Shown: in pieces, positions 32,296-42,679 of the stretch | How positions within the stretch are numbered: the first letter of the stretch is position 1 | Layout: every line of letters begins with the position of its first letter | From: Rhabdophis nuchalis | Lineage: Eukaryota; Chordata; Lepidosauria; Squamata; Natricidae | Assembly (NCBI GenBank): GCA_039707465.1 | Contig: CM077643.1 | Span: 240,534,230-240,598,229 of the forward strand | Direction: 5' to 3' | Length of the DNA stretch: 64,000 bases | Translations under genes and position numbers: made by a program | Notes under the pieces: model-generated | Seen by the model: the letters and a program-made list of their open reading frames with translations, nothing else | Databases searched by the model: none | Told to the model about the DNA's origin: nothing

Positions 32296-32925
32296 TTGGG
32301 GGTGGGTGGGTGGGGAGTGGCTAGCCACAGGCTGGTGAAAAGTCCTCCGGTACCCCCATGTTCTTCACACATGTGCACCGTTTGGACTTGCAAGTCCAAG
32401 GGGGTGTACATGCACAAAGAACATGGCGGCGACACTGGAGGACTTTTGCAACCGGAGAACTTTTTGCCGGCCTGCGGCTGCCTCTTTTCAAAAGACTTTG
32501 CAAAACAGCTCTCAAAGAGGTGGCGGCCAGCCGCAGGTTGGCCAAAAGTCCTCCACTCAGCAAAAAGTCCCTGCATGTCATTGCCATGCTCTTCGCACAT
32601 GTGCACCCCTCAGAGTCCAAGGGGTGCGCATGCACAAAGAACATGGCGTCGATGTCGGATGACATTTCACTGACCGGAGGACTTTTTGCTGGCCTGTGGT
32701 CAGCCGCTGCCTCTTTGAGAGGTGGTGGCTGGGAGACTTCTTTGCCTGCCAGCCGCTTCCTAGCAGTGGCAGCTGGTTGGGAGTCGCCAAAAACTCCCGT
32801 CAGCCTGCCAGAAGGACTGTGGAGCAGCTGTAGCCCAGTGGTGGTTAGGGACCTGGTTTGGGGCATGGCAGGCTTGGGCCGCTGCTAGTTCTGCACCCAG
32901 ACCTGAATTCCACTACTGGGAGCAA
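32296..32925. repeat. duplicated hairpin-bearing repeat, MITE-like
   Basis: Two related units about 230 bp apart, each with an inverted pair flanking a short loop. In unit 1, GTTCTTCACACATGTGCACC pairs with TGTACATGCACAAAGAAC (32359-32424). In unit 2, CTCTTCGCACATGTGCACC pairs with GCGCATGCACAAAGAACATG (32589-32646). Both are associated with AAAAGTCCTCC motifs. The right edge CTGAATTCCACTACTG resembles the hAT-MITE terminus; no left terminus found. Long frames here are by-products. Confidence 0.6.
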
Positions 32926-32971
32926 CCCACCTCTGGGTCCAGGTACTTAGAACCATTGCGGCATCCCAGAA

Positions 32972-33142
32972 TAGAGCTGGGAGGGATCTTGGAGGTCTTC
33001 TAGTCCAGCCCCCTGCTCAAAGCAGGAGATCCTACACCATTTCAGACAAGTGACTGTCTAGTCTCTTCTTAAAAACCTCCAGGGATGAAGCAACCACAAC
33101 TTCTGAAGGCAAGCCATTCCACTGGTTGATTGTCCCCACTGT
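32972..33142 (-). mobile_element. CR1 LINE 3' fragment
   Basis: AGAGCTGGGAGGGATCTTGG, CCATTTCAGACAAGTGACTG and AACTTCTGAAGGCAAGCC match the 3' part of the CR1 at 6494. More diverged; only AGAATAG remains of a microsatellite at the 3' end. Confidence 0.85.
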
Positions 33143-34149
33143 TATGAATCACTGGTTGTGATTCAGGTGCTAAGCAACTGACATGTATTTTCCCCAGCTG
33201 GCTTCCAATAAGTGAAGACAATGGGGGGGGCGGGGGAGCTACTTTATGACTATGTGATCCTCTATCAGCTCTCCTGGGTAAACCAGACAGGAGACATGGC
33301 CAGATGAGCTAAGTCTACTTTATTGTAAGACTATATTAGCACAATCTCGCAAGCCTGAAGGCACAAACTGCCCGTCATCACTTTTAACCATCAGATCAAA
33401 TTCTTCCTCTGATTCTTAAGTCCGTGGGAGAACCCCCTTTTTCTTGTCTGATTGTTTCCTAGGGAGCATCTCTCCCTCACCCACCAGGGTCATTCACATA
33501 TTCCCTTCTTGCCTTTTCACCGTTTTTCTGGAATTAGGCTGCAGATTCTGTTTTAGCAATTCTACCTTACCCTCATAAGGGTTCTGATACCTTCCTCACA
33601 TGCCAAAACCCCCAGTGCTAAAACTTGATTTTTAAAAAAAAATATTATTACGAGTTTTCTTTCCTTGAACTATCTACCTTTTTTTTTTTTAGTAAGTTCA
33701 CCTGGGAACTGTATCTTCCTTTTCAGACTGGAGCAGAAAAACACTCCTGTGTGGTGGGGTGCGGGGGAGAGATCCTTCTTTCAGCACACAATAATACTGG
33801 TCTTTTCACACCCACTTGTGAGTGGTTTGGGGATTTTAAGAAACTGCCAATAGAAGGGAAGTTTCAGTGCTGCATATCCCTCTCGGACTGAGCTCATCTT
33901 TCTGGCTTTGGAGTGGAAATTAGTAGCATGCCAGGGTCCCTTAGATATTTTCCTTAATTACATTTCCTCATATATCTTCTAATGCTGTACTCAGGAAATG
34001 ACAACCAACTGTTAAATCTTTGAGATGTGCTAAACCAAGCTTAGAGATGCTCGCTCTTCAGCAGTTTTCATTCTAGAGTTGACTACCACCTGTATTATTC
34101 TACATATTGGTACCTGTCGTGTTTAGTGGTTCTTGCATGTCTTTCTTTC
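33143..34149. other. no recognised feature
   Basis: Poly(G) near 33224 and poly(T) near 33678. A retroelement-like origin of 33170-33560 is possible, but nothing diagnostic was seen. Confidence 0.4.
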
Positions 34150-34151
34150 TA

Positions 34152-34479
34152 CCGTGTTTCCCTGAAAACAAGCCGCCCTGGGTCCTTTGCGGAGAAGGGC
34201 GGGATATAAATGTAATAAAATAAAATAAATAAATAAAATAAATAAGCCCAATTGGGCTTTTGAGTGCATGCGCTAAAATAAGCCCTCCCCTGAAAATAAG
34301 CCCTCCCCTGAAAATAAGCCCTCCCCAAAAATATTGCAACACAGCAGCAGCCCTGAGGTCACCACTCTCCCCGCTTCCTGCACCTCAAAAATAATAAGAC
34401 CTCCTCAAAAATAAGGCGAAGTGCTTATTTCGTGGGTCAAAAGAAAATAAGACCCTGTCTTATTTTCGGGGAAACACGT
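34152..34479. mobile_element. TA-flanked MITE (Tc1/mariner-type duplication)
   Basis: 328 bp between TA dinucleotides (34150-34151, 34480-34481), with ends CCGTGTTTCCC and GGGAAACACGT. It has repeated ATAAGCCCTCCCCTGAAA units (34277-34329). A 70-base L2 3' tip (GCCGCCCTGGGTCC...GGCGGGATATAAAT plus AATAA tail, about 34173-34245) has inserted near the left end. Confidence 0.75.
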
Positions 34480-34481
34480 TA

Positions 34482-35059
34482 ACACTGGTATATTAGGAGA
34501 TGTCCTAAATCTTATTAAGGAAAGAAGCCTAGGGAAGTCTTTAAATTCCTGGTTTGGTTGGTGCAATTGATCTGAAGGTTGATTTAAAGCAATTTCACTT
34601 TACCTAAACCACATAGCCTTCACATTTTATATGTTGATTATTTGGTGTTGATCAATAAGGACTGTTTGATCAGAATTAACCTCTGAAAATAGCATCAAGA
34701 GTATCTTTCTGATGATATTTCTCTGGATTTGAACAAACACACTAGAATGACTGAGATGCTTCTTTTCCTGGATGTGAATGAGGCTTATGGATCAACAAGA
34801 TGGTTGTTAGCCAGAGGGGGGGAAAAAGAAGCAAAATCTGAACTCATACATCATAGATTTCCTTCTGATGATCCTTGTTATCTAAACTTTACAACTCAAT
34901 CTTATCCATCCATGAAGATTTCCCCAAAGGATACACTGACTTCTGCTAGTCTAATTTCAGTATGAAATTGCTGCCAGGGAAAAGAGCAAGTAAACTGAAA
35001 CTGTAATTCTGTTTTCTGGTCTTCCCACCAAGGCATTAGACAAGCAAGCAGAAAAAAAC
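34482..35059. other. no recognised feature
   Basis: No supported gene or repeat. Confidence 0.5.
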
Positions 35060-35270
35060 CCCAACCCAACCCAACCCACCCAACCCAACCCAACCCAACC
35101 TAACCCACCCCACCCACCCCAATAAAAACCAACCCATCCCATCCCATCCCAACCCAACCCAACCCAGCCAAACCAAACCAAACCAAACCAAACCAAACCA
35201 AACCAAACCAAACCAAACCAAACCAAACCAAACCAAACCAAACCAAACCAAACCAAACCAAACCAAAGCT
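35060..35270. repeat. (AACCC)n to (AACCA)n array
   Basis: Left half degenerate AACCC/ACCCC/ATCCC units, right half about 20 near-perfect AACCA units (35168-35268). The pure block is likely the recently expanded end. It is not the vertebrate telomere repeat (TTAGGG). Confidence 0.95.
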
Positions 35271-36160
35271 ACTATTTTATAATCCTCCTTTTGGGTGTAT
35301 GGCACCCTGCCTGATCTTTCCAGCCCACTCAACACCTGAACAGCTTATCATAGAGAAAGTTTCATAAAAGATTTTAAGTTAAAACATCAAATTGCTGTAC
35401 TATGCAGCGAGTTAGGGTTTCCCCACCATATTGGAGCATAGAATACTATACCAAGGATGGCAGTGAATTACTGCAGTACTGTAACTATAAGGATAAGAAA
35501 ATAATTGGAACTGTAATTCGGATGTAGTTACTGGGTCATGTGTTCTTTTGCCAACTTTGCATTTAAAAAGAATCACTATGGGAATTTGATTGGTTGCTCT
35601 GTAAGTCTATGAATTTGGCCACTGAACAAGTAGCACTTCTGTGGACATAAATGAAATATAGTGAGAATTGTAAAAAATAAATAATATTGTCTACTGTGCC
35701 AATTAGATAACTGTATCAAAACATGCTCATTGTTCTCCATAGCTTATTCAGCAACCCATGCATATTTAAAAGTTCAGCCTTAAACTATTGTACTTTGGCT
35801 GGACTTTTCCAATAAGATGGAAATTCAGTTTCACTGAAATCAAGAGGACTTGATTCCTAAGCCACAGCAGTTCTGTTGCCAGACAAATTAATAGAATACA
35901 AATACCTCAAATGCAAGGCCAATATATTGTTGGTGTTGCTGGTGGAAGACGTTCATGTGGTTGGCTGCAAAATGTCATGGCTGGCCAGGGAGTCTATCCA
36001 AAGTTCCTTCTAACAATTTTTTCATAAGTTGCTTTCTTCCACTCGTCCAGTCCAGTGGAAAAAAAACATCATACCTGGAATGTTTAATTAGACTTCACTG
36101 TCCTCTTTTCACCTTTATTGTATTTTTTTTATAAACAACAAAAAAAGAAGACGTAGGGGA
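35271..36160. other. no recognised feature
   Basis: AT-rich; no supported gene or repeat. Confidence 0.5.
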
Positions 36161-36168
36161 GCTTAAGC

Positions 36169-36307
36169 CAGGGGTGTCCAAACTTGGGAACTTTAAGACT
36201 TGTGGACTTCAACTCCCAGAATTCCCCAGCCAGCCATGCTGGCTGGCTGGGGAATTCTGGGAGTTGAAGTCCACAAGTCTTAAAGTTCCCAAGTTTGGAC
36301 ACCCCTG
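36169..36307. mobile_element. palindromic hAT-type MITE, copy 1
   Basis: 139 bp, a perfect palindrome of 68-bp arms around a 3-base loop (TGC). Ends CAGGGGTGTCC / GGACACCCCTG. The perfect 8-bp duplication GCTTAAGC (36161-36168, 36308-36315) is itself palindromic. The transcript or single strand would form a 68-bp perfect hairpin. Confidence 0.95.
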
Positions 36308-36315
36308 GCTTAAGC

Positions 36316-36984
36316 TAAGATTTTTCAAAGCTTCCATTCTTGTAAAAACATCTCCAACTACACATACATTCTGGTCTTCAGTCAAGTCGGAGACTCTGCG
36401 TGCCAAGTGAAGTATTTATTTTCATTACTTTTGAGACCACCGAAATTAATGTATCTTTCAGACAGGAAGAATTTTATTTATTATGGTGCGCTTGGATCCA
36501 AGAGATGAAAGAGGAGTAACCCTCCTCTTGGAAAAAGAAATGAGCTCGGGAGCCCAAAAGAGACCACACGATTTGGGGCACGGCACTGCCTCTCCATCAA
36601 TGGCAGAACCTCCAGACGCATTTGCATACAGATTGACCACAGTTCCTCTACCCCATACACAAAATAACCACACTGTACCCACACCACAGTGTGGTTATAA
36701 TTACATCAACAAGGACTTAAGATACAGGAGTTGGGTGGTTTCCCTTTAAAATAAAGAAGAAAAAAGAAAACACCAACATTTCTTATTTTGTCTACTGTCA
36801 GGCCTGCTTCCATCATTAATCAAGAAAGGCCACGCTCAAACTCATTTTGAAAGTTTAAGGTTACTTTTACTGATTATGAAAAGACAGCAGTGAAGGTGAA
36901 GCAAGGAATGAGATAATTGGGCACGAAGCATACATATCAAGGCATTACCCATCCCCTATACCCCATGACCATTTCCTACCACAT
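36316..36984. other. unassigned, with an 88-codon open frame
   Basis: An open frame at 36483-36749 (plus) has no recognisable domain and I do not call it a gene. No repeat family identified. Confidence 0.4.
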
Positions 36985-37467
36985 CATGGCACGGGGCCTA
37001 GCTACCTGCGGGACCGTCTCCTACCACACACCTCCCTTCGACCGATCCGCTCCCACAGGGAGGGCCTCCTCAGGGTGCCGTCTGCCGGTCAATGCCGGCT
37101 GGTGGTGCCCAGGGGAAGGGCCTTCTCTGTGGCAGGTCCAGCCCTCTGGAACGACCTACCCCCCAAACTTCGTACCATCACGGACCTTCGCCTCTTCCGC
37201 CGATCACTCAAGACGCACTTTTTTCATCTAGCTGGCCTAGCTTAGAGCCTAGATTTTGATATAATTTTAACAGATTAGGCAGTGGATTTTAAAATTTTAT
37301 TAGCTCGAATATTTTAGCACAGGTCACTTAATTTAATTACATTTTAACGCTGTGATTGTATTTATTGTTGTTTGCTTGTGTCATTTTTAACTTCCTGTGC
37401 ACCGCCCTGAGTCCAATTGGGGAGATAGGAGCGGTATAGAAATCGAATAAACATAAACATAAACATG
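36985..37467 (+). mobile_element. L2-type LINE 3' end, (AAACAT) tail
   Basis: 5'-truncated. Matches the RT C-terminus (CTAGCTACCTGCGGGACC; CCCTCTGGAACGACCTACC), and the coding end is close to 37245. The 3' UTR ends CCGCCCTGAGTCCAATTGG. The tail is (ATAAAC)n, unlike the (ATT)n tails of the other copies, which indicates a separate subfamily. Confidence 0.88.
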
Positions 37468-37862
37468 ACCCCCAGGATTTCATCCAATGCAGAAACTTCC
37501 ACAATGTCAGGTGGGCAGCACGTCCAGGAACATCATCAGAATGGAATGCGAGACCGTTGGCCTTGGCGATATCAAGTCCTGGCTCCAAACACCTCCAGCA
37601 TGGTGTTAATGTCCAATACCCACAGCCCCTCCCTCCCCGTTTCAATGGCAGCCGAAGCAAGCAATAAAGCGGAGGCTGACATCTAAATTCCTTTATATAT
37701 GTGATCACTTTGGTCAGGATGGTAAGAGCTAGGTTTTCTTCTTCCTCTTCTTTAAAGAAATAGGAAAAGGCTTATTGTGCAGTGTCCATTCCTTAGGTAT
37801 AGCCTTAACTGATCTTCACCTAGCTAGCTGGAGCATAGCAGTTGTACTACTTCGGTACATAA
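37468..37862. other. no recognised feature
   Basis: No supported gene or repeat. Confidence 0.5.
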
Positions 37863-38042
37863 CAGAGGTGGTATTCAGCCAGTTCTCTCCAGTTTGGGTG
37901 AACCGGTAGCGGTGGTTGCAGGAGGCTCTGCCCACCTGCTCCGATTTAATGCACGAGCACTGCCCATGGGCAGAAGGCGATGCGCACACGTGACGTGCAC
38001 ACACTCACATTTGCGAACCGGTAGGGAAGGTAAGTGAATCCC
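37863..38042. mobile_element. hAT-type MITE, right end eroded
   Basis: Left end CAGAGGTGGTATTCAGCC, internal GAACCGGTAG motifs and CpG, right edge GGTAAGTGAATCCCAC lacking the final CTCTG. Relative of 51306-51492. Only a partial duplication (ACATAA) is visible. Confidence 0.65.
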
Positions 38043-38588
38043 ACATAATAGACCTAATATATAGAAAAGGAAACATTTGTTACTATTGCATCCACAGTCT
38101 TTATTTTAGGGAGAGAGAGGGTTAAGTTTTGTTTATGAATAAACTATGGAAATTCTGTTAATATGAGGAAACCAATATAAATGAAATACGTACCCATCAG
38201 CACTATCCAAATTAAACTGTTATAGATATTCCCAAAAGGAGAGGACTGTGTTATATCTGCTTGCCAAGATAGCTATTAAAACAAAGGTGGCGATTCTGAG
38301 AAATTCTTATTACAAACTTAAAAATTACTAGCAAGAGAAGTATTACAAATCTGGGTTTGAACCCAGACTTTCAATGTGGTGTAAAAATTCAGGTAATGGA
38401 CTAGGAATGGGGAGGCCCAAGTTTTAATTCTGCCTTTGCCTGGATGATTTTGGATGAGTAAGTGTTTTTCAGCTGGGAAATTAAAAAAATATATGTTTTA
38501 CCTATCTATCTATTGGCATAGTAGATTATGGGCCATAATTTTCAAACAAGAAGCTTTCATCCTGTACTGGGTTGATTTGGGCTGATAG

Positions 38589-38726
38589 CAGTGGTGGGAT
38601 TCAAATATTTTTAACAACCGGTTCTCTGCCCTAATGATTTTTTCCAACAACCAGTTCACCAAACTGCTCAGAAAATTAACAGCTAGTTCTCCTGAAGTGG
38701 TGCCAACTGGCTGAATCCCCCCACTG
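38589..38726. mobile_element. hAT-type MITE with perfect TSD
   Basis: 138 bp, CAGTGGTGGGATTCAAAT to CTGAATCCCCCCACTG. Perfect duplication GCTGATAG (38581-38588, 38727-38734). Contains AACAACCGGTTCTCTG. Sister copy at 56741-56877. Confidence 0.93.
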
Positions 38727-38734
38727 GCTGATAG

Positions 38735-39805
38735 TAAATTAAACTCTTTAGTTATGAAGAAAGTTATGATTTATACATGCAGATACATACAGGAACCAAG
38801 TTAGCACCACAATGAATTCCTTTGAAAATGCAATGAGCAAACATCTGTAAATGGATCGGTGGTCCCATACAACCTTCTATCCTGTGAATTCGTAGTGCAT
38901 CCTGGGCCAATATTTCCATGTGCTTTAAAAATTGGAGTGGAAGAAAGGGGCAAGATCACAATATATTCCCAACTTCTTTTCATTTCTAAGCTAATTTCTG
39001 ATCATTCTTAGTAATCAGTAATAGTAAATGTTATTTTAGTTTTGTTGTGACAGATGGATATCTGGTTTATTCACTGTATAATTCTCAGAGTTTGTTATGG
39101 ATTAATTGAAAACTATCAAAATGCTTTGATAATGTTGCAATTTGGTTTTATCACATGTTTTGTCTGACCTTAGCTTTTCTATACTCATGCATACATTAGT
39201 TATTGTGGCAGAATGTGCTAACCTATGAATGAAAGCAGGCACCACATTATAACAGCCTATCTGTTGTAAATCCACCAGTGGTGGTCATGCCTTTATTTTA
39301 TTTACTTTAAAATGTATGTGTTGTTCCAACCATGCCTGTAGAATAGTAGATGTATGTTCAAACCTCCATCATATTTAAATATTATATTTGCATTTGTCTT
39401 CTCCTTTCATTGTTAGGGCGAATGTCTGATGTGACTTTGATATCCGAACAATAAAGTTTTGGAAATGCAAAAAAGGTACATTCAATTTGCAGATCGTGTT
39501 GCTGGCCTTTTATTTCTATGACCATCAGCACACTGCATGTCTTTTCCCTCTCCTCTTGAAAAATAATAAACTGGTGGCAGGATCCGTCCCCTCCCAAGAA
39601 AGCTACAGCTAAATATTCACAATATCCTTTCTGGGACATTTCAGACACCACTGAAATGTGACTCAGGACACCTGAAGCCCTAAACCCAGCCCAATGAGGG
39701 TGTTTTTGATAAAAGTGAAAGTCTTACTTCATGAGATGGAAACACATGTGGTATCTGACAACCCCTTAAACCCAGGTTTTAAACATTATTCTTCAAGTCT
39801 CGATC
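38735..39805. other. no recognised feature
   Basis: No supported gene or repeat. Confidence 0.5.
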
Positions 39806-39821
39806 CAAAGGTGCATTTTTT

Positions 39822-40530
39822 TTTAAGTCAAGGTTTTTATTTCTTAATAAAATTTTTCACATTTTATATAAACCAAGTTTTGTCCAGGTCTTTTCTTTTG
39901 CATCCCTTCCTTTACATAATCTATTTTTCACCATAATACTATTTCATTTTCTACCAAATTGTTCTCTTCCATTATTTATCATCTTTATGCTTATTTTTTC
40001 TTAATACATAATCAATATCTTCAATTGCCCCTTCAAAGTTACACCAAGTTTTCATTCCATATTTCCTCCATTAATCTATTTTGCTAATCTAACTCTTTTT
40101 CCCTTTCTTCCTCTTTCAACCATTTTCTCTTGGGCTCTCAAGAATTCCACTTCTAATCATTTTTCTTCTTCTTCCCCTTTCTCCTAATTTCTTCTTTTTC
40201 TTTTTCCTATTTTTATAGTTATTGTATCTTTTCTTCAAGGTATTTAATTTTATTTTTCTGATATTTCCCCCCCAGTGTTTTCCCTATTCTTCTCCCTTCT
40301 TTACTGTTTGGTGGTTTCTTTTTTTGGGGAATATTCCCCCTTGTTTGCTTTTCTTTTGTGACTGTAAATCCCAGTGAAATCATCTATCTGCATTTTGTTT
40401 TTAATTCTTCTTTCTTCCATATTGTCTTCCTTTTCCTCATTTGTGTCCTCTTTTACTCCCTCTTCTCCTATTTCTTGCCCTGTGTGCTCTTTCTGATTTT
40501 TTTTTTACCAATTAATGTTTCACATGCACT
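39822..40530 (-). mobile_element. L1 LINE 3' fragment with 16-bp TSD
   Basis: Plus-strand poly(T) start, then TATTTCTTAATAAAATTTTTCAC and a long pyrimidine-rich stretch (a polypurine tract on the element strand, typical of L1 3' UTRs). It is flanked by CAAAGGTGCATTTTTT at 39806-39821 and 40531-40546. 5'-truncated, non-coding. Confidence 0.75.
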
Positions 40531-40865
40531 CAAAGGTGCATTTTTTAAAGCCATTGTTTTTTTTTAAAAAAAATGCACCTTTGAGTTTAAAGTTTAACAT
40601 GGCAAATAAAGGCAGCTGCCACAGAATTCCGAACTGGCCTTAGATGGGATTGCATTACTTCAAAGAACTAAATGCTGTACTATATACACAGTTCAGAAAT
40701 TTCCTGAATTCTCTGTGCTTTGGTAAAAACCCAGTGGTCTCTAATATGTCCCAGAAAGAGTTTCTATAGCTGCAACTTTCTTTGGAGGGAATGGATCCTG
40801 CCACGATTATTCATGTACTTCTAACATCCAGGTTTGACTCTTGGCATATATTCTGTGCATCTTGA

Positions 40866-41527
40866 CAGAGGCGTAGCGTGGGGGGTGCAGGGGGGGCCGG
40901 CCGCACCGGCTGCAACATCTGGGGGGCGCGCTCCAGAGACCCGACTCGGAAGCTCTCCTCCGCGGATCTCTGGAGTTGGCGGCGGCGGCGCCTGGGCGCT
41001 CCTGGGCCGGCGAGAGTCGGGGAGCGAACAGCGGCCAGTAGGGGCCAAACCATCCCGGGCCATCCCCCGGCTGAGGCCAGCGCCGGCTCCTCGCACCCGC
41101 CAGCGCCACCCGAGGGGGCCAGGCGAGACTTAAAGGCGCAGGTCTTTCGAAGCAACGGCCGTGCGGAGACCCTGGAAGACTCCTCCGTTCCGAGCCAGCC
41201 AGAGGAGCGGCGACCTGGGCCCCGCGGCGGCCCGGTAAGACCTTCTTGCCCCGGCTTTCGGGCCGTCGCCCTCCGTAGAAAGGAGCGTCGGGTGTCCCAG
41301 GCCCGCACCACGCAAAGGGCGCCCGCTTCTCCCCAAGGCGAGGCAACGAGTGTCGGACCCGGATGGCCGAGCCCTTTGGGCAGCGGCTGCCCGCCGGATC
41401 CTCGCAGGAGGTGCGTGGGCTCGACACCACAAGAAGAGCTGCCTCCCCCGAGTGCTAAAATCCACGGGTTAGGGGGCGCAAATTACTTGCCTTGCCCCGG
41501 GTGCTGACAACCCACGCTACGCCACTG
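40866..41527. mobile_element. GC-rich 662-bp hAT-type element
   Basis: Ends CAGAGGCGTAGCGTGGG and CCCACGCTACGCCACTG (17-base inverted repeats with one mismatch). Perfect duplication CATCTTGA (40858-40865, 41528-41535). The interior is CpG-island-like with frames of about 200 codons on both strands. None resembles a transposase, and I regard them as composition artefacts. The interior might be captured GC-rich host DNA. Confidence 0.92.
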
Positions 41528-41535
41528 CATCTTGA

Positions 41536-41995
41536 TTCTGAATGGGCTGGAAGCTTCAGCTTCAGCTGAATATAGCTGCCTAAATGTTCAGGGGAAACAT
41601 ATGGGCCACAGTTGGCCAGCAGTATGTTTCTGATCATTGTATTATTTTTGAGTTTTAAATACTAAATTGGTTTGGGATCAAATCGCTAGAAGGACTGGCT
41701 TTCTAAGAATCTATCTGGCTGAACTTGTTGATCAGGAAGACTGTAGAAGAACTACATGAGTTGGGAGATTGGTAGCATGTTTTTTCATTAACAAATCTTA
41801 CTAAAAGACGCAAGCGTTTTTGAGCTGCACCTCACTTCATTAGTACATAAGGTAATAATGTGAGTCAGGAAGGGTATTACCAGAATTCTTCTGATCAGAA
41901 ACAAAATCTCTTTTTTCCCCTATTCTCCTTTGTGAAATGGATCTTGGCCAAAGAAGCATATTTTTCAACAAGATAACATGGCCCCCATATTGATC
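41536..41995. other. no recognised feature
   Basis: No supported gene or repeat. Confidence 0.5.
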
Positions 41996-42003
41996 CTATA
42001 TCT

Positions 42004-42384
42004 GAGTGGTAGTCAACCTGGTCCCTACCGCCCACTAGTGGGCGTTCCAGCTTTCATGGTAGGCGGGTTTTGTCCGATACTGAAGCACTTTCCTTTTTTA
42101 TAATTTAATTGACTTAAAAAGAAAATTCATAGCATTATTTAAAAACATTTTCATTAGGTTTTCATAAAATTCCCTGTGACAATTTAAATTTCTGAAAATA
42201 TGCTATTTGTATCGCCCACGCATGCTTTAATTTGCTGTAACTCTACTTTATAAATTTTATAAAGTAAAGTTACTTCCCTACTTTATAAATCACCATTACA
42301 GTGGAACCGGTGGGCGGTTGAAAATTTTACTACTAACAGAGATACAAAAGTGGGCAGTAGGTATAAAAAAGTTGACTACCACTG
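42004..42384. mobile_element. hAT-type element, GTAGTCAACC family
   Basis: 381 bp, GAGTGGTAGTCAACCTGG to AAAAAGTTGACTACCACTG. Perfect duplication CTATATCT (41996-42003, 42385-42392). It contains CCGCCCACTAGTGGGC at the left and GTGGGCAGTAGGTATAAA at the right. AT-rich interior without ORF. Confidence 0.9.
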
Positions 42385-42501
42385 CTATATCTCACCATCG
42401 GAACTGTTGGTTTTAATGAAAACTCTTAAGACCTATTTATTTATTCAAAACTAACAAATCTAACAGTAAATCATGGGGGAGGGTGAAGGTAGCATTTAAA
42501 C

Positions 42502-42671
42502 CAGGAGTGTCTAACCTGTGAGTTGGGGGCTGCATGCCCCACAAAATCATAAATTCTTAACATTATTATGTGATTTGTATACTTTAACTTTATTATATAT
42601 TTTATATGCAATCCAAGACAATTCCTCTTCACTTAATGAGGCCTGGCAAGCCAAAAGGTTGGACACCCATG
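42502..42671. mobile_element. degenerate hAT-like MITE
   Basis: CAGGAGTGTCTAACCTG to AAGGTTGGACACCCATG, inverted ends with mismatches. The duplication is weak (ATTTAAAC/GTTTAGAT). Confidence 0.6.
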
Positions 42672-42679
42672 GTTTAGAT

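Noticed and set aside
32253..32888. Open frames of 117-181 codons on both strands
   Set aside because: Overlap a duplicated hairpin repeat; repeated peptide segments simply reflect the DNA repeats.
35036..35335. Trp/Phe/Gly-rich repeat protein or telomere-like array
   Set aside because: It is a translated AACCA array; the unit is not TTAGGG/CCCTAA, so not telomeric.
36483..36749. Possible host exon of 88 codons
   Set aside because: No splice context, domain or recognisable homology; length is within chance expectation.
40807..41507. Overlapping sense and antisense frames of about 207-209 codons
   Set aside because: GC-rich DNA lacks stop codons on both strands; the whole lies inside a hAT-type MITE and shows no protein motif.
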